Part shown: piece after piece, positions 36,900 to 48,119 of the stretch
Position numbering within the stretch: position 1 is the first letter of the stretch
How the letters are laid out: every line of letters starts with the position of its first letter
Assembly: GCA_024138015.1 (NCBI GenBank)
Contig: JAMXBB010000004.1
Coordinates: 6,592,409 to 6,656,408, forward strand
From: Lumnitzera littorea
Lineage: Eukaryota; Streptophyta; Magnoliopsida; Myrtales; Combretaceae
DNA: 64,000 nt
Direction of reading: 5' to 3'
The notes under the pieces: model-generated
Database searches by the model: none
Seen by the model: only the letters and a program-made list of their open reading frames with translations
Told to the model about the DNA's origin: nothing
Program-made: the position numbers and the translations under genes

Positions 36900-36922
36900 T
36901 TTCTTTTTGAGTCGTAACAATC
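36886..36922. repeat. 14-bp perfect inverted repeat at the LTR end
   Basis: GATTGTTACGACTC (36886-36899) and GAGTCGTAACAATC (36909-36922), separated by 9 bases. The left arm is the LTR end; the right arm may be the end of a second LTR in opposite orientation or a fold-back. Confidence 0.8.
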
Positions 36923-37484
36923 TTGCCCCTTGTAGTTTAATTCATTGGAACCAACTGTACAATAATACAAAACTAAGATGTAAGAGTATATAGTTGACTT
37001 ACTGAATTCATTGAGAAATTAAGTAGTGAAGGGGAAGATGCAGCGGTTTTTCTTCGCTTCAATGTGATTTTCAATGTGTCATAGAGAAAGAGAGGGAATA
37101 AAAATCAAATTTGTTGTGATTAATTTTCTGTTTGATGCTTTTTTTGAGTCTATTTGGATTAGGGTTTCTTTGTTCAAAGCTATTTTTGTTGGTTCTCTTC
37201 TCAATACAATTTTTGGATTAGGGTTGGTTTGGTGCTATGTTGATGAGTAATTTTGATAATATTTTAATTTGTGTGAGGTTATTTTAAGAAGAGAAATGAA
37301 AATTAAAGTCATAATTCCCATTCATAGGTGGTGCAAAAGAATTCTAATTCAAGATTTTTAGGAATTAGAATTCCTAATGAATTGTGATTATGGGTATTAA
37401 AAGCAAAGTGAATGGTATAATAGAAAGGTAATAACAAATAAGAGAGGAATGCAATGACTATTCTCTTGAAGTGAACATGCCGTT
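36923..37484. other. No gene seen
   Basis: AT-rich sequence with no recognised domain. Homology to the upstream region of the resistance gene starts only after this stretch. Confidence 0.4.
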
Positions 37485-37738
37485 AATATCTTAACATATA
37501 CTCTTAACGTATCCATTTACATCTCCACTTTCAATATCTAGTGCACGAGATAAATTTGAAGGCATGTATAAACTATCATTATCTTATATTAGATCCTGTT
37601 AGCAATGTTTTTGGATACTAGTCCATAAGTCTAAAAAAGAGAAAACTTTTATTTTCTTAAGACTTACCTTTTATGAAAAAACAAGTAAATATAAAGATAA
37701 CGAGAAAAAAAAAAGTATATATAAAGATATAAAAGTTT
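37485..37738 (+). repeat. Resistance-gene upstream duplication, copy 1, left half
   Basis: GTTAATATCTTAACATATAC (37493) matches CCTAATATCATAACATGTAC (46857). Then, after an extra segment of about 140 bases, TATATAAAGATATAAAAGTT (37717) matches TATATAAAGATAGAAAGGTT (46927). The homology continues on the far side of the LINE at 45488. The last 12 bases, ATATAAAAGTTT (37727-37738), are the LINE target-site duplication. Confidence 0.6.
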
Positions 37739-37751
37739 GGGTGTTTTAAAA

Positions 37752-39260
37752 ATGGCTTCTTCTCTTCTCTCAAGAAGTCTTTGCCAAACCTTAACCCTAA
37801 CCCTCTTTTTTTTGAATTTTAAGGAAAAGAGACTCAGACCAATTGAAGATTTAGAGATTAAATCATCCATCAAATTAAATGAATGCCCCGATAGTTCTTC
37901 CAAGCCTTTTCCTTCTTCATCTATGTAGGATTTGACCAACAAGGAAATCGTACAAGGATATTGCAACAGGTCTTTTCAGGTATGTATACGCGGATGCGTT
38001 TTCTTTAAATCAAAGTGATGACATGGAGGAGTTAGCTGAAGCACCCTAAGGTACAACTTTCTCCTCCGAAGAATCTTTGTCAAATCCAAGTATTAGGAAG
38101 ATCACTCTTTCTGTTGATGAGGAAAAGAAAATTAGGGCTAAATGGAGGAATTCTTTGATTGTTAAATTATATGGTGCCTCCTTAGGCTTTAAGTTTCTTT
38201 GTCATAAATTGAAGCAAATTTGGAGTTTCTCTTCAAATTTCTCAATGATTAGTATAAGATCTAGTTATTACGTTGTAACTTTAGGAGTACAGAAGATCTA
38301 ACCATAGTGATTTGCAACAATCCATGGTTTGTTAATGGGCATTTTAAGCCCTAAGACATTAGGAGCCAAATCTTAAAGCCTCTCAATTTATCTCTTTGGT
38401 AGTTGTTGGGTAAGAGTTTCACAGTTACCCTCAAAATGTTATGACTTGGATTTTCTTAAGAAATTAGGTTATGTGATTAGGGCCAGTATTACGAATAGAC
38501 ATGTACATTGCCTAAGCTAAAGAGGGAAGTTTTGTAAGATGTGTATGTAGGTAAACTTTAGTCAACCTTTAGTACATACAATGTTCACAGAGAACATTCC
38601 ATATCAACTACAATATGAAAGAGATAAATTGTGAAACTGTGAAAAACCATTTGAGGAAATTTTGTGATGATAAGCTTTCTAAGGAACAACTAGCTCCTAT
38701 GAAGCAAGAATCTCATAGTCAAAGCCAAAGTAAAAAATTAACTAAGTCACCATACAATTGTAGACCTGAGGCAAATCAATCTCTATAGTTAGAGAATAAA
38801 GATTGTTAGCAGGAATTAAATGAGAATTTAAATAAACAAGATAGTTATGGTGATTGGGTTCTTGTAACCAGAAAGAAAAGAAAAAAAAAAAAGGAGTAGG
38901 AAAGCTCCAAGTTAGAAAAATGCTACATAATCAAAGCCCATAAACAATAATAGGGCTAAGGGTCAGGTTAAATAAGTAGGTGAACAAGTAAACCTCAACT
39001 AAGCCATAGTTAATGGGAAATCCACTGTGGATAACAACAAGAAAAAATAAATGTCATAAGGGGGGAATTTAAGTGTTTTAATACATCTAGCTGATAATAA
39101 CTTAGGAGATGAGGTGGCGGTAGATTACTCGAGCTCCCAAAAAGGAAATCTAGTTGCATCCAATTTGGTGTTTTCAAAGGATGTAGTAGCTAACATCAAT
39201 ATTGAAATGGCGGTGTTAGAAAATCATGAACCTGGGAATTTAAACCATGAATTAAAGGTC
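37752..39260 (+). pseudogene. LINE ORF1 (DUF4283 gag-like)
   Basis: The start is MASSLLSRSL (37752). The DUF4283 domain is clear at 38095-38300 (ITLSVDEEKKIRAKW, SLIVKLYGASLGFKFLCHKL, IWSFSSNFSMISI) and continues after a stop as NPWFVNGHF, and then a remnant of the RGKF--MC--VNFSQPL core at about 38515-38575. The downstream part is basic and low in conserved residues. The domain binds RNA in the LINE particle. At least ten in-frame stops or shifts occur. No CCHC zinc knuckle was detected, which may be loss or divergence. Confidence 0.7.
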
Positions 39261-40022
39261 ATAAATGAATATAACCCCTTGTAGAAAAAATTTCCTTTAA
39301 AGCTCAACTTATTTATTTCATGGCACCCATTTATGGTAAAAAGAAAAAGTTTAACTCCTTTAGTCAAAAACCTCCTCTAGGATCTACCTTTCAAAAAATG
39401 GAGCACAAAATGATCATCACTTTTTTTTTATCAAAAGCTTGAGACCACACTCGGACCATCCTTAGAGGGAAGACACCAACAGGCTATTGACTTAGATTAG
39501 GGGAATCAAATGGAAAGATTCTGGATAGAATTATTAGATGATAGAAGCGTTCTAGCTAAGTAACAATACTACATATGTTCCCTCGAATAATAACTGTGGT
39601 ATTTCTACTGGAAGGAGAAACTTATCTCATTAGGATGGGCTTGACAATAGCCTTAAGGAGGGAGAATTAAGTGCAAATCCATACTGCCATATCCAATGAT
39701 AATGCAACAAAGGTTCAGCTGATGGACAAGTGAGAAAGCTCTCAAGGTTCTCCTAGACTAAGCATTGAATGTGTCAGGCATGGATATTCTAAATTGGCCA
39801 ACACCTATGGCAATTCTGTTAAAAAAGAGGGAGAGTCTTCTTCTAACTTTTATGAATAGGGAGGAGATTATGGCAGTCTTGGATCTGGAAGAAGATCCTA
39901 GCAAATTCTTTATTGAAGTGAAAGGAATGGGAAGGATAGGACCCGATATTGTTTGGTATGGGATGATGGTGCAAAGAATGGAAGAGGATAGGCTGCGAAC
40001 TTCAGTTAGAAGCACTAGGACC

Positions 40023-40770
40023 ATGGCTTGGAATGTGAAGGGTATGAACTCACAAAGGAAAAGAGACGTTATCAAGGAGGTCATGGAGGAATACATGCCT
40101 GACTTAGTGGCCCTCATGGAAACTATACTAGATTTACTCAATGCTTGCACTTTTTCCTACCGACTACCTTTGGATGGGTTTATAGTAAAGGAGGCGGATG
40201 GATAAAGTGGGGGAATTCTATTTCTTTGGAATACAGATGTGTTGGACATTGATGTGGCTAAGTAAACTCCATAGGAGTTTCACCTATTCTGTAAGGTTAG
40301 AAATTCTACTACTTTCTTTTTTCTTACTATTGTTTATGCGCCTCCCCCCCCCAAACCTTATTTTTAAACGTGCTTTTTGGGATGAACCGAGGACTTTAGC
40401 AAATAGTGTGGGTGATAAGGCTTGATGTGTGTTAGGTGATTTTAATGACATCATTTCGACTTATGAACAGTAGGGCTTTCAGGTTTTTAATAGGAATAGA
40501 TCTTTCAATTATGCTTTGTGCATGAGTGATTGTGGATTTACTAATCTTGGGTTCATAGGACCAAAATTTACTTGATCGAATAAACAAAATTACCTAACCT
40601 CATTTAAAGAAGATTAGATAGACAATGGTGTAATGTTAGTTGGAGAGAGGTTTTTTCCAAATACTAAGATTTTTCATAGGAAAAAGTAACCCTCAAACCA
40701 TATTTCTCTTCTCCTTGCAACACACTTAGTAGGTTTATCAAGAACCATGAGCACAATTTTGAGATTCCAG
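40023..40770 (+). pseudogene. LINE AP-endonuclease domain
   Basis: MAWNVKGMNSQRKR opens the domain. MPDLVALMET carries the catalytic Glu context, CVLGDFNDI (about 40425) the Asp-Asn pair, and GFTNLGFIGPKFT (about 40530) the substrate-binding motif followed by a broken TWSN. The enzyme nicks target DNA to prime reverse transcription. An upstream in-frame stretch (39765-40022) belongs to the same reading frame but is not recognisable. Stops follow at 40203 and beyond. Confidence 0.75.
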
Positions 40771-41279
40771 CCTATGTCGTTAACCTATGTTGAGTGTCTT
40801 TTAGTAATTAAGCAAGTATGGGATGATAGTCGACGAGACTATCTATAAGCAATGAAGAATTTTTTTAGAAGGCTTAGGGATTGGAACAAAAATGTCTTTG
40901 GTTTAATCCTAAATCAAAAAAGAGATATAAGAAATAAGTTAAGTTGGATTGACAATCAAATAGCCTAAAATCCTTCCTACCCTTTACAGTATCAAAGAGA
41001 TCATATTAACAAGAGCTAAATCAAATCCTAGATAAGGGAGACACTATTTGGAAAATGAAATCCCGGACCAAATGATTAGTTGGAGGAGAAAGAAACACTA
41101 GATATTACCAGGCTCTAGTACTAAATTGAAGGGCCAAGAATAGAATTCTTGGATTAAAAGATAATACTGGGTAATGGACTTTTCATCCCTTAAGAATAAG
41201 TTATGTAGTAAATGATTATTTCAATTCATTATTCAGAACCTCTAAAGATCACTCCAATTTATGTTGTCCCATTCCCCCT

Positions 41280-42280
41280 GACCTTGTTAGAGGTCTATTC
41301 GAGGATAAAAAGGTTGCCTTAGGAAGAGCAGTTGATAAAAAAGAAGTCTTTGGGAGTTTTTTCTTGATTGACCCTTGGAAAACCCTAGGTATTGATGGAC
41401 TTCATGTAGGATTCTTTAGAAAGTTTTGGCATATAGTGGGGCCTTCTTTATGTAGTTTAGTGCTTAAGATTATACAAACTGGGGTTCTTCTAATAGAGGT
41501 GGCAAAAATACTAATATGCTTAATACTTAAGAAAGAGTAAACTACCGATATTTTTTACTATAGGCCAATTAGCCTTTGCACCACAGTATACAAAATCATG
41601 ACAAAAATTTTGGTGCAAAGGCTAAGACCATTTTTAGATGGCCTCATTCACCCCATACAGGCCAGTTTCATCCTAGGAAGAAAAGCTTCTAACAATGTAA
41701 TTGTCCTAAATGAATTACTACATTCTTGTAATAGAAAGAAGGTAATAAGGGATGGACGCTACTCAAATTGGATCTTTATAAGGCTTTTGACACCTTAGAA
41801 TAAGATTTTGTGTATTGGATAATGCTCTCTTTTAACTTCTTAGATTGATCGATAAGGCTAATCATAAGTTGTTTAACCTTAGCTTCATTAGAAGTGTTGG
41901 TAAATGGCTAGCCTTCGACTACCTTCTATCTTACTAGAGGAATTAAACAAGGAGACCTACTCTCCCCTTACCTATTCATTTTGTGTCTAGACATTTTGAG
42001 AAAACAATGGACACCAATTAAAATAGGAGAATCAAATCTTTGTTTCTCACATATATTTTTTGCTGATGATGTTGTAATATGTGCATAAGCCTTAGTATCA
42101 AATGCAAAGACTATCAATAGAGTTCTAGACTGGTTTGTTGAGGTTTTAGGGCTTAAGTTGAATAGAGCAAAGTGATGAGTTTTTTTTGTCCAAAAACACT
42201 ACATCCATTTTCCAAGTTAGAATAAGGGATTGTTTAGGAATGAAAGCCCTCTTAAGTTTTGACAAATACCTTGGGTATCC
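41280..42280 (+). pseudogene. LINE reverse transcriptase domain
   Basis: Recognisable blocks in order are GIDGLHVGFFRKFWHIVGP (41390), YYRPISLCTTVYKIMTKILV (41560), IHPIQASFILGRKASNNV (41650), a QGDPLSPYLF equivalent near 41945-41975, FFADDVVICA (42056) with the catalytic Asp pair retained, and a GLKLNRAK block (about 42150). These are motifs of non-LTR reverse transcriptases of the L1 clade. Multiple stops and frameshifts separate them. Confidence 0.8.
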
Positions 42281-42889
42281 GCTGGACTAAAATTGAAATC
42301 AAAACAGTTTCAATTTCTCTTAGAAAAGGCTGATCATAAATTGGATGGCTAGAAAGCTAGAACTTTAAATATGGTAGGGCAGGTAGTGTTAGCCTAATCT
42401 ACTTTACATGCCCTCCCTACATACTATATGTAGATGGGCAAACCACCTAAAAGCATTGTAGAGAAACTGATCCAGTTGATAAATCATTTCCAATGGACAG
42501 GAATTTCAAACAAAAGACCTATATATTAGGTGAGTTGGGATCATATAACTAAGCTTATAAAGGAGGGTGGTTTAAGGATCTTAAATCTTGACGTTGGGAA
42601 TGAACCCATAGCCCTATAATGTCTCTTTGAACTTCAAATAAGGAGCACTCTTTAGACAAATCTAATAAAGGCTAAATATAAAAACTTTCATTGCTAGGGA
42701 TACAGACCAAACATTGCATCACTCTCTTTTTTGGCAAAAGAATTACATTTATGTCAACAAACGTTAAAAAATTGATTGTTTATCCTAATAGGGAATGGAA
42801 GAACTAGCGGTTTTTGGTGGATTCTTAGAGCAGAGTGGGTACTTTAAGATATCTTTTTCACGGTCCTGTAATGCTAGCTAGTAATAAGG

Positions 42890-44115
42890 TGATACGAGGT
42901 AAGCGCACCTATCAATTTTAATATAGCGGATGTGAGTCCGAGTCGATCCCTTAGAGATTTTGAGTACTAATATTAACTTTAGCTTTATTATTTAACCGGA
43001 AAATTGTGATGAGTTGAATGAATTAAAAATACTGACATTAACAAACTAAACTAATTATGAGACTTGATTAAGCAAATTAGAAAGTAATAAACTACGAACG
43101 ACTTCAAGAAATTAATAACGTATTTAGGAATTATTTCCCCTAGTGTTTAACATGTGACCACTTAAAATATATTCAATTCAGTTTCTATTATTCTTGACCG
43201 GAGGGATTCACAATTAAAGCTAATATCTTTCTCAAGCATATTAACCCTAATCCTAAATTATTTACCAGAATCTCTTCACTTAGTAATATAACTTAGAATT
43301 GCATTAATGTATAATGAATTCCCATACAAACAATCAACTTTCCAAAAGAAACATATATCTTATCTCTAAGTATACATGTAATTCTCTTCAATTATGCCTA
43401 GATCTAATTACACATGCAATTTCTCAATCAACATGCATAATATCATATATTGACACTCTAGAATTATCAATCCACAATTAAACAATATAATTGAATCAAG
43501 AAAAGATAGAAACTTTATTGAAATTATAATTCAACCCAAGGATCACATGAAACCCTAGGTTCCATAATCCTAAATACTCGAATTCTAAGCTATCATAACG
43601 AATCTAAAAATGAGTTTTATCAAAAACATAAAATAAGACATGAAAAACCCCTTTTATTGATGAACAACATCGACAATCTCTCTAATCTTGAAGTCGATGT
43701 TGTTCTTGCTTTTTGATTGATGTTCTCCTCAAGTCTCCTCTTGTCTCTTGTGTCTTTTTGTTTCTGTAATGTCTCTCTTTTTTTGAAACCCTAAGATATC
43801 ATTTTATATATGTATTACAAAGATTTTATTTTCGTCACCAGACACGGCTTGGGACATGGCCGTGTCCCCAGGTCGTGTAACTTTTTGCACTAAGGTAAAA
43901 TTTCTGCACAACTTCAAAACTTCATAACTTCTTCGTTTGAACTCGAAATTGAGTGAAACTTGATTCCTTTTTTTCGTTTTCGAGCCTAGAATACGTTTAA
44001 ACCCTGAAATCAACATTTTACTCAATTAAGTATCAATTTCTTTAAAGAAAACAAAAAATGTGAGGGAAATGCTATAAAATCACCATATGAAATATGTTTA
44101 AAATCAGAGTTATCA
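42890..44115. mobile_element. Solo LTR inserted in the LINE
   Basis: The insert starts TGATACGAGG and ends GAGTTATCA, giving TG...CA termini with a 5-bp inverted TGATA/TATCA. TAAGG flanks it on both sides (42885-42889 and 44116-44120), a perfect 5-bp target-site duplication. Removing it restores LINE continuity between the RT end and the zf-RVT region. The absence of internal sequence means a solo LTR left by recombination, or a small terminal-repeat derivative. A 12-bp inverted repeat (AACAACATCGAC at 43663, GTCGATGTTGTT at 43693) lies inside. Family not determined. Confidence 0.8.
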
Positions 44116-44339
44116 TAAGGTTACTGTGTTATACTGTTGGTTCTCAATTTTAATTTAGAATGAGGATATGATGGGTTTTGCTATTTCGGACATGTTAGAT
44201 AATACTCTTTGACCTTTCCTTCTTCATATGGATAAGCAAGACCAGAGAGTTCTAGACTTTAACATTAGGCTTAAGTCAGATATACAAGACATAAATGTTG
44301 CATTGATTACAAAAACTTGTGATATAAAGAATTGGTTAT

Positions 44340-44690
44340 GGATCTAGTCTTCTTGTTACCTACCTATAGTCAAGCTATTCCTTTGGTAACTTTTCAATAA
44401 GTCATTGGCTACATCTGATAATTTAGATCGAAGAGGCATACATGTCCATAACTCTTACATTAGGTGTGGTAGAAGAGAATCCTTGCAGCACATTTTCCTC
44501 CTATGCCAATATGTTCAACTAATCACTACTATTTGGCAATCAATTTACTATGAGAATCCTATCACAAAATCATCCTTCTTTCATTGGATCAAAGTGAATT
44601 ACTTAATTAAGAGAAGCCAGATGAACCAAATATACCCTCTAAATGGGTTTTGTTTTGCAATAATGCTATGGAAATGCTAGCAATCAAGGA
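44340..44690 (+). pseudogene. LINE zf-RVT (C-terminal zinc-binding) segment
   Basis: ATSDNLDRRGIHVHNSYIRC leads into CGRRESLQHIFLLC, the C-x(n)-C...H-x3/4-C pattern of the zinc-binding domain that follows RT in plant L1 elements, then a W--I tail. One frame is open at 44405-44680. Confidence 0.75.
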
Positions 44691-44842
44691 ATTTTAAACT
44701 TTTTAGTAATTATAATGCCTTAGAAGGCCTTACCTACAACATCAAAGCTATGGCACATGAGATGTAGGTTCACTTAAAACACTTCAACAAAGTTTTTAAA
44801 ATTGAAGCTATAAACCTATAATGTAAGCCCCCAAGTCCTAGA

Positions 44843-45427
44843 TGGATTTGTCTACATATGGATGGCTCTGTTTTCCAAAACACAGGAAAGGCAACTATTG
44901 GTTAAGTTGCAAGAGACTCAAATGTTAAGTAGCTGTTTGGGTTTGCAAGAAAACTAGGCAATATAGATATCCTCACAACAGAACTTTGGGGCCTTTATTA
45001 GGGTTTGAAACTTTGCATTGAAAGAGGATTTTTCCAAGTTGATATTAGAATTGATTCTTTAGCGTTCACTTATCTTTTGAATGATAAAACTAATTGTAAG
45101 CTTGCCTATTATCATGTGGTGAATGCATATAGAGAAAAGCTATTCCAGCTTAAGCAATGGAAGATTGAAGCTGTTCTGAGAGAAATCAATGGTATGGCTA
45201 ATGCATTGGCAACGTGGATGCAAGATGAAGAATATGAAGAAGTGTTAATGATTGTTTCAGCTGCTTTTTGTCTTAGTTTGCTTAGGAATGATATAAGTTC
45301 CTATGGTTTATATAAAAAGAGCAAGACTCCTATAGATAGCTCTTCTTTTGTTAATGATGTATGCATGCAAGGATGTGCTGGAGCCTTTAGCTCAAACCTT
45401 GTTTTGTCTAGCTCTACTATGAGCTAG
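44843..45427 (+). pseudogene. LINE RNase H domain
   Basis: WICLHMDGSVFQNTGKATIG carries the first catalytic Asp. ILTTELWGLY*GLKLCIERG carries the Glu. VDIRIDSLAF carries the second Asp, and VLREINGMANALAT matches the REIN--AD-LA end, where the last catalytic Asp is replaced by Asn. RNase H domains at this position are characteristic of many plant L1 elements. The tail to the stop at 45425 is unassigned. Confidence 0.8.
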
Positions 45428-45487
45428 AGTTTCTTACTTTTATCGATGCTATTTTATCTTATTACCGAAATATATATATATATATAT

Positions 45488-45770
45488 ATATAAAAGTTTC
45501 ACTATCCAACCATTAACAAATGCCAATAGAGTATGAATTAATAAATTCCTTTCAGATTTGCCATTTGTCAATAAATTTGGCATTTGATAATCCTTGCCTA
45601 AACATGTGGATGTGATGTATATGCATGTACAATGGATTATCTTATGCTTTCCACCAAATTAAAATGTTGTATTGGATACTAAACTTGAGATGAAGGAAGT
45701 GGAGAATCTAAAGCAAAGTATTATTCCTCCTCTTAATATTTAACACAAGAAAGGGATTTTGAAACATGAC
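45488..45770 (+). repeat. Resistance-gene upstream duplication, copy 1, right half
   Basis: It aligns with 46940-47205: AGATTTGCCATTT-T--AATAAATTTGGCA, CC-AAACATGTG, GATGTATATG, TTATCTTATGCTTTCCACC and TTGGATACTAAACTT occur in the same order and spacing. Homology ends at the MULE-like element starting near 45766. Confidence 0.8.
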
Positions 45771-46583
45771 AAATTACACCTAGGATACATGTGTTGTTCT
45801 ACTTTTTCATTTTAGGTACCTATGTTATTATTTTTTACACTTTGGATACCTGATTTTACAAAATATGGAAAAACAAGATGATATTAGTTTACCAAAAAAA
45901 AAAAAAGAAAAGAAAAGAAAAGAGAGAGAACCCAAAGAAAACGCGATATGCATTCTAAAAAGAATTAAACATAAGTATAAACTAGCTTATGCTACATTCC
46001 TTGCGTCTTTTTCTCCACTGTAGTTTAGGATTTGATAACATACTCAGGGACAGGTTACTTGCTTCACGATTTGGCATGAGACTTTCGTTTCATCGCTGGT
46101 TTGGTTTCGTATAACAACGCAAATGTAAGATTTAAACTACCAATATAAGATTGCAACCTACATGCACCCTACAAATTGGAAAATTGTAAAATTTCAATAA
46201 AAGAAAATTCAGGCAAAGAAAATCACTTAGGAACTTAGGTTTCGTCACGAGCTTCTTCATCCACCAACTACCAACAGTAAACACAACACTTCCGAGTTGT
46301 AAGTTCATCAGGTGTTTGAAATTTCACTTGCGGGTTAGTGGATTCATGGGATTTTAGAATTAAGGTTAGTGATTCCAGATTGTGGTTTTGGGATACGAAG
46401 GGGGGGAAGATAATTTCTTTCTTTCTTTTTTTTTTTTTTTTTTTTTTTTTGATAACAGATATTGACGGACATTCGCTTTTTTAATTTTGTAAAACACATA
46501 TACCTAAAATGTAAAATATAAAAACACAAGTACCCTACATGAAAATATGAAAAAATAAAGGTACACTAAATATAATTTATCCT
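45766..46583. mobile_element. MULE-like element with long TIRs upstream of the NLR gene
   Basis: The left 120 bases (GACAAATTACACCTAGGATA, TTTTCATTTTAGGTACCTAT, TTTTACAAAATAT) match the reverse complement of the right end (GATAAATTATATTTAGTGTA, TTACATTTTAGGTATATGTG, TTTTACAAAATTA). The interior has a 20+ base T tract (46430-46450) and no coding capacity. No clean 9-bp target duplication was found, so the exact ends are approximate. Confidence 0.55.
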
Positions 46584-46854
46584 AAAATTTACCTGTAGAA
46601 GTCTATCTTTTTCCCATGACTTAGTAAGTCTGTTTTGTCAGTAAAAGATTAGAATGCTTAACACGCTTTAAGTGATTTGACTTTGAGAACTACAATGAAA
46701 ATGACACAGGGCTTCGGATTATTATCTGACGCTTTACTGATATCGTTCAAATATGTGTTCGTAAATGGGGTGCTTCCGCATCACTTCTTTTTTTATTTAT
46801 TTATTTATTTTAATTTTTAAAAACTGACATGAGAAAAAGGTAAAACAATCTTTA

Positions 46855-47205
46855 ACCTAATATCATAACATGTACTTTTAATGCATTCATTTTCATGTTT
46901 TCAAGACTTTTATAAAAAATTAAGCATATATAAAGATAGAAAGGTTTCCGTTTGCGATCGTGACCAAGTACCCATATTAATATGTTCACTTGAAGATTTG
47001 CCATTTTTCCAATAAATTTGGCAGTGGATCATCCTCACCCAAACATGTGAATAGGATGTATATGTATACATATACAAAGGGTTATCTTATGCTTTCCACC
47101 GAAACAGAAAAGTTGTTTGGATACTAAACTTAACATAAGGAACTGGAGAATCAAAAGCAAAGAATTATTACTTCTCTTAATCTATGAAAAAAGGAAGGAA
47201 TGTTA
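46855..47205 (+). repeat. Resistance-gene upstream duplication, copy 2 (promoter-proximal)
   Basis: This is the undisturbed copy of the sequence split at 37485-37738 / 45488-45770. It ends about 55 bases before the TATA-like element of the resistance gene, so it probably contains upstream promoter sequence. Confidence 0.75.
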
Positions 47206-47260
47206 GGAACATAACTTTGGTGGTCAGTTTCCTTGCCCCAGCAAGTTCATATAATGTCTG

Positions 47261-47268
47261 TATATATA
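47261..47268 (+). promoter_or_regulatory. Candidate TATA box of the NLR gene
   Basis: TATATATA lies 173 bases before the start codon. A C/T- and C-rich leader follows (47330-47420), and there is no ATG closer to the coding start in a competing context. This is positional inference only. Confidence 0.45.
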
Positions 47269-47433
47269 CAATCTGACATCGTATGCTTTCCACGATCTGA
47301 AACATAAATTCCTGAGTTTTTGAGTTAAAAATTTAGCTCTCCTTATCTCTTCCCCATTGAATTTTCCTTCTAGTAGCCAAACCCAACCACCCCCCACCCC
47401 CCCAAAAAAAATAAGAAAAAAGAGAGAGAGAAA

Positions 47434-48119
47434 ATGGAATCTGCAGCTGGGTCGCTTACCCAGCCATTGATGATAGCCATCAAAGGCCATCTTAAATATG
47501 TGTGGTCTTACAGGACCTATATTAAGGATCTCCAAGAGGGATTGACCCATCTGAAAGATGCAAGAAAAAGGGTTCAGCAGGAAGTTAATGCAGGCACTTA
47601 CAGTGGACAAAGGACTCATGCTGATGTGAATAGGTGGTTGAAGGATGTGGAGGAAATCATTAAACAAGCAAGAGAAGTCGAGGAAAAGCATGAGAAGAAT
47701 TCCAAGAAAGGCTGTTTCCGGGGAGCAATTCCGAATCCCTCTACGCGGTTCCGACTTGCTAGGCTGGCGGAGGGAAATAAGCAAGAGATTGACAAGCTCC
47801 AACGACGGAATCACTTCCCAACTGTGTCATACCAAAAATTACCCCCAGGGATAGTGATAGGTGACTATAAAGGCCCGGAGTACTGGATGGCACCATCAAG
47901 GGAGCTTCTTCTCAAAGATATCAGCAAAGCTTTGCTGGATGCCAAAGTCAGAATCGTTGGGATTTTTGGTACTTCGGGTGTGGGCAAGTCCACATTTTTG
48001 AAGCAACTTGAGAAGCAAGTTCTTGAAAGGAAGCTTAACTTTGATTTTGATGCTGTAACCATGGCAATCGTGTCAAGATCTCCAAACTGGGAAAAAATTC
48101 AGGACGATTTAGCCTACAG
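47434..48119 (+). CDS. NLR exon 1: coiled coil and P-loop
   Basis: It encodes 228 complete residues plus two bases of the next codon. Residues about 25-90 are charged and heptad-like (KDLQEGLTHLKDARKRVQQE, DVEEIIKQAREVEEKHEK), as in the coiled coil of this class. GCFRGAIPNPSTRFRLAR matches the family linker. VRIVGIFGTSGVGKSTFLKQ is the P-loop, with GTS where GMG is usual. VTMAIVSRSPNWEKIQDDLA is the RNBS-A region. The start ATG is preceded by GAGAGAAA and is the first in frame. The donor is CAG|GTAGAC. Confidence 0.9.

Larger units (their letters stand above)
37739..45487 (+). mobile_element. L1-type LINE (plant, RNase H-bearing), degenerate
   Basis: The 12-mer ATATAAAAGTTT lies immediately before (37727-37738) and after (45488-45499) the element, defining its borders. 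It begins GGGTGTTTTAAAAATGGC, with the ORF1 start codon at 37752. In order it encodes a DUF4283 gag-like ORF1, an AP-endonuclease, a reverse transcriptase, a zinc-binding zf-RVT segment and an RNase H domain, the layout of plant L1 elements. It ends in a (TA)n tail. Without the inserted LTR it would be about 6.5 kb, close to full length. Stops and frame changes throughout make it inactive. Confidence 0.85.

Noticed and set aside
37780..37806. Telomere-like CCTAACCCTAACCC motif
   Set aside because: Only about two units, inside the LINE ORF1 coding sequence; not an interstitial telomere array.
39758..40150. 130-codon minus-strand frame
   Set aside because: Antisense of the LINE endonuclease frame, which has clear family motifs on the plus strand.
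47224..47814. 196-codon minus-strand frame opposite NLR exon 1
   Set aside because: It is the antisense shadow of the coding exon plus its C-rich leader; no protein features.
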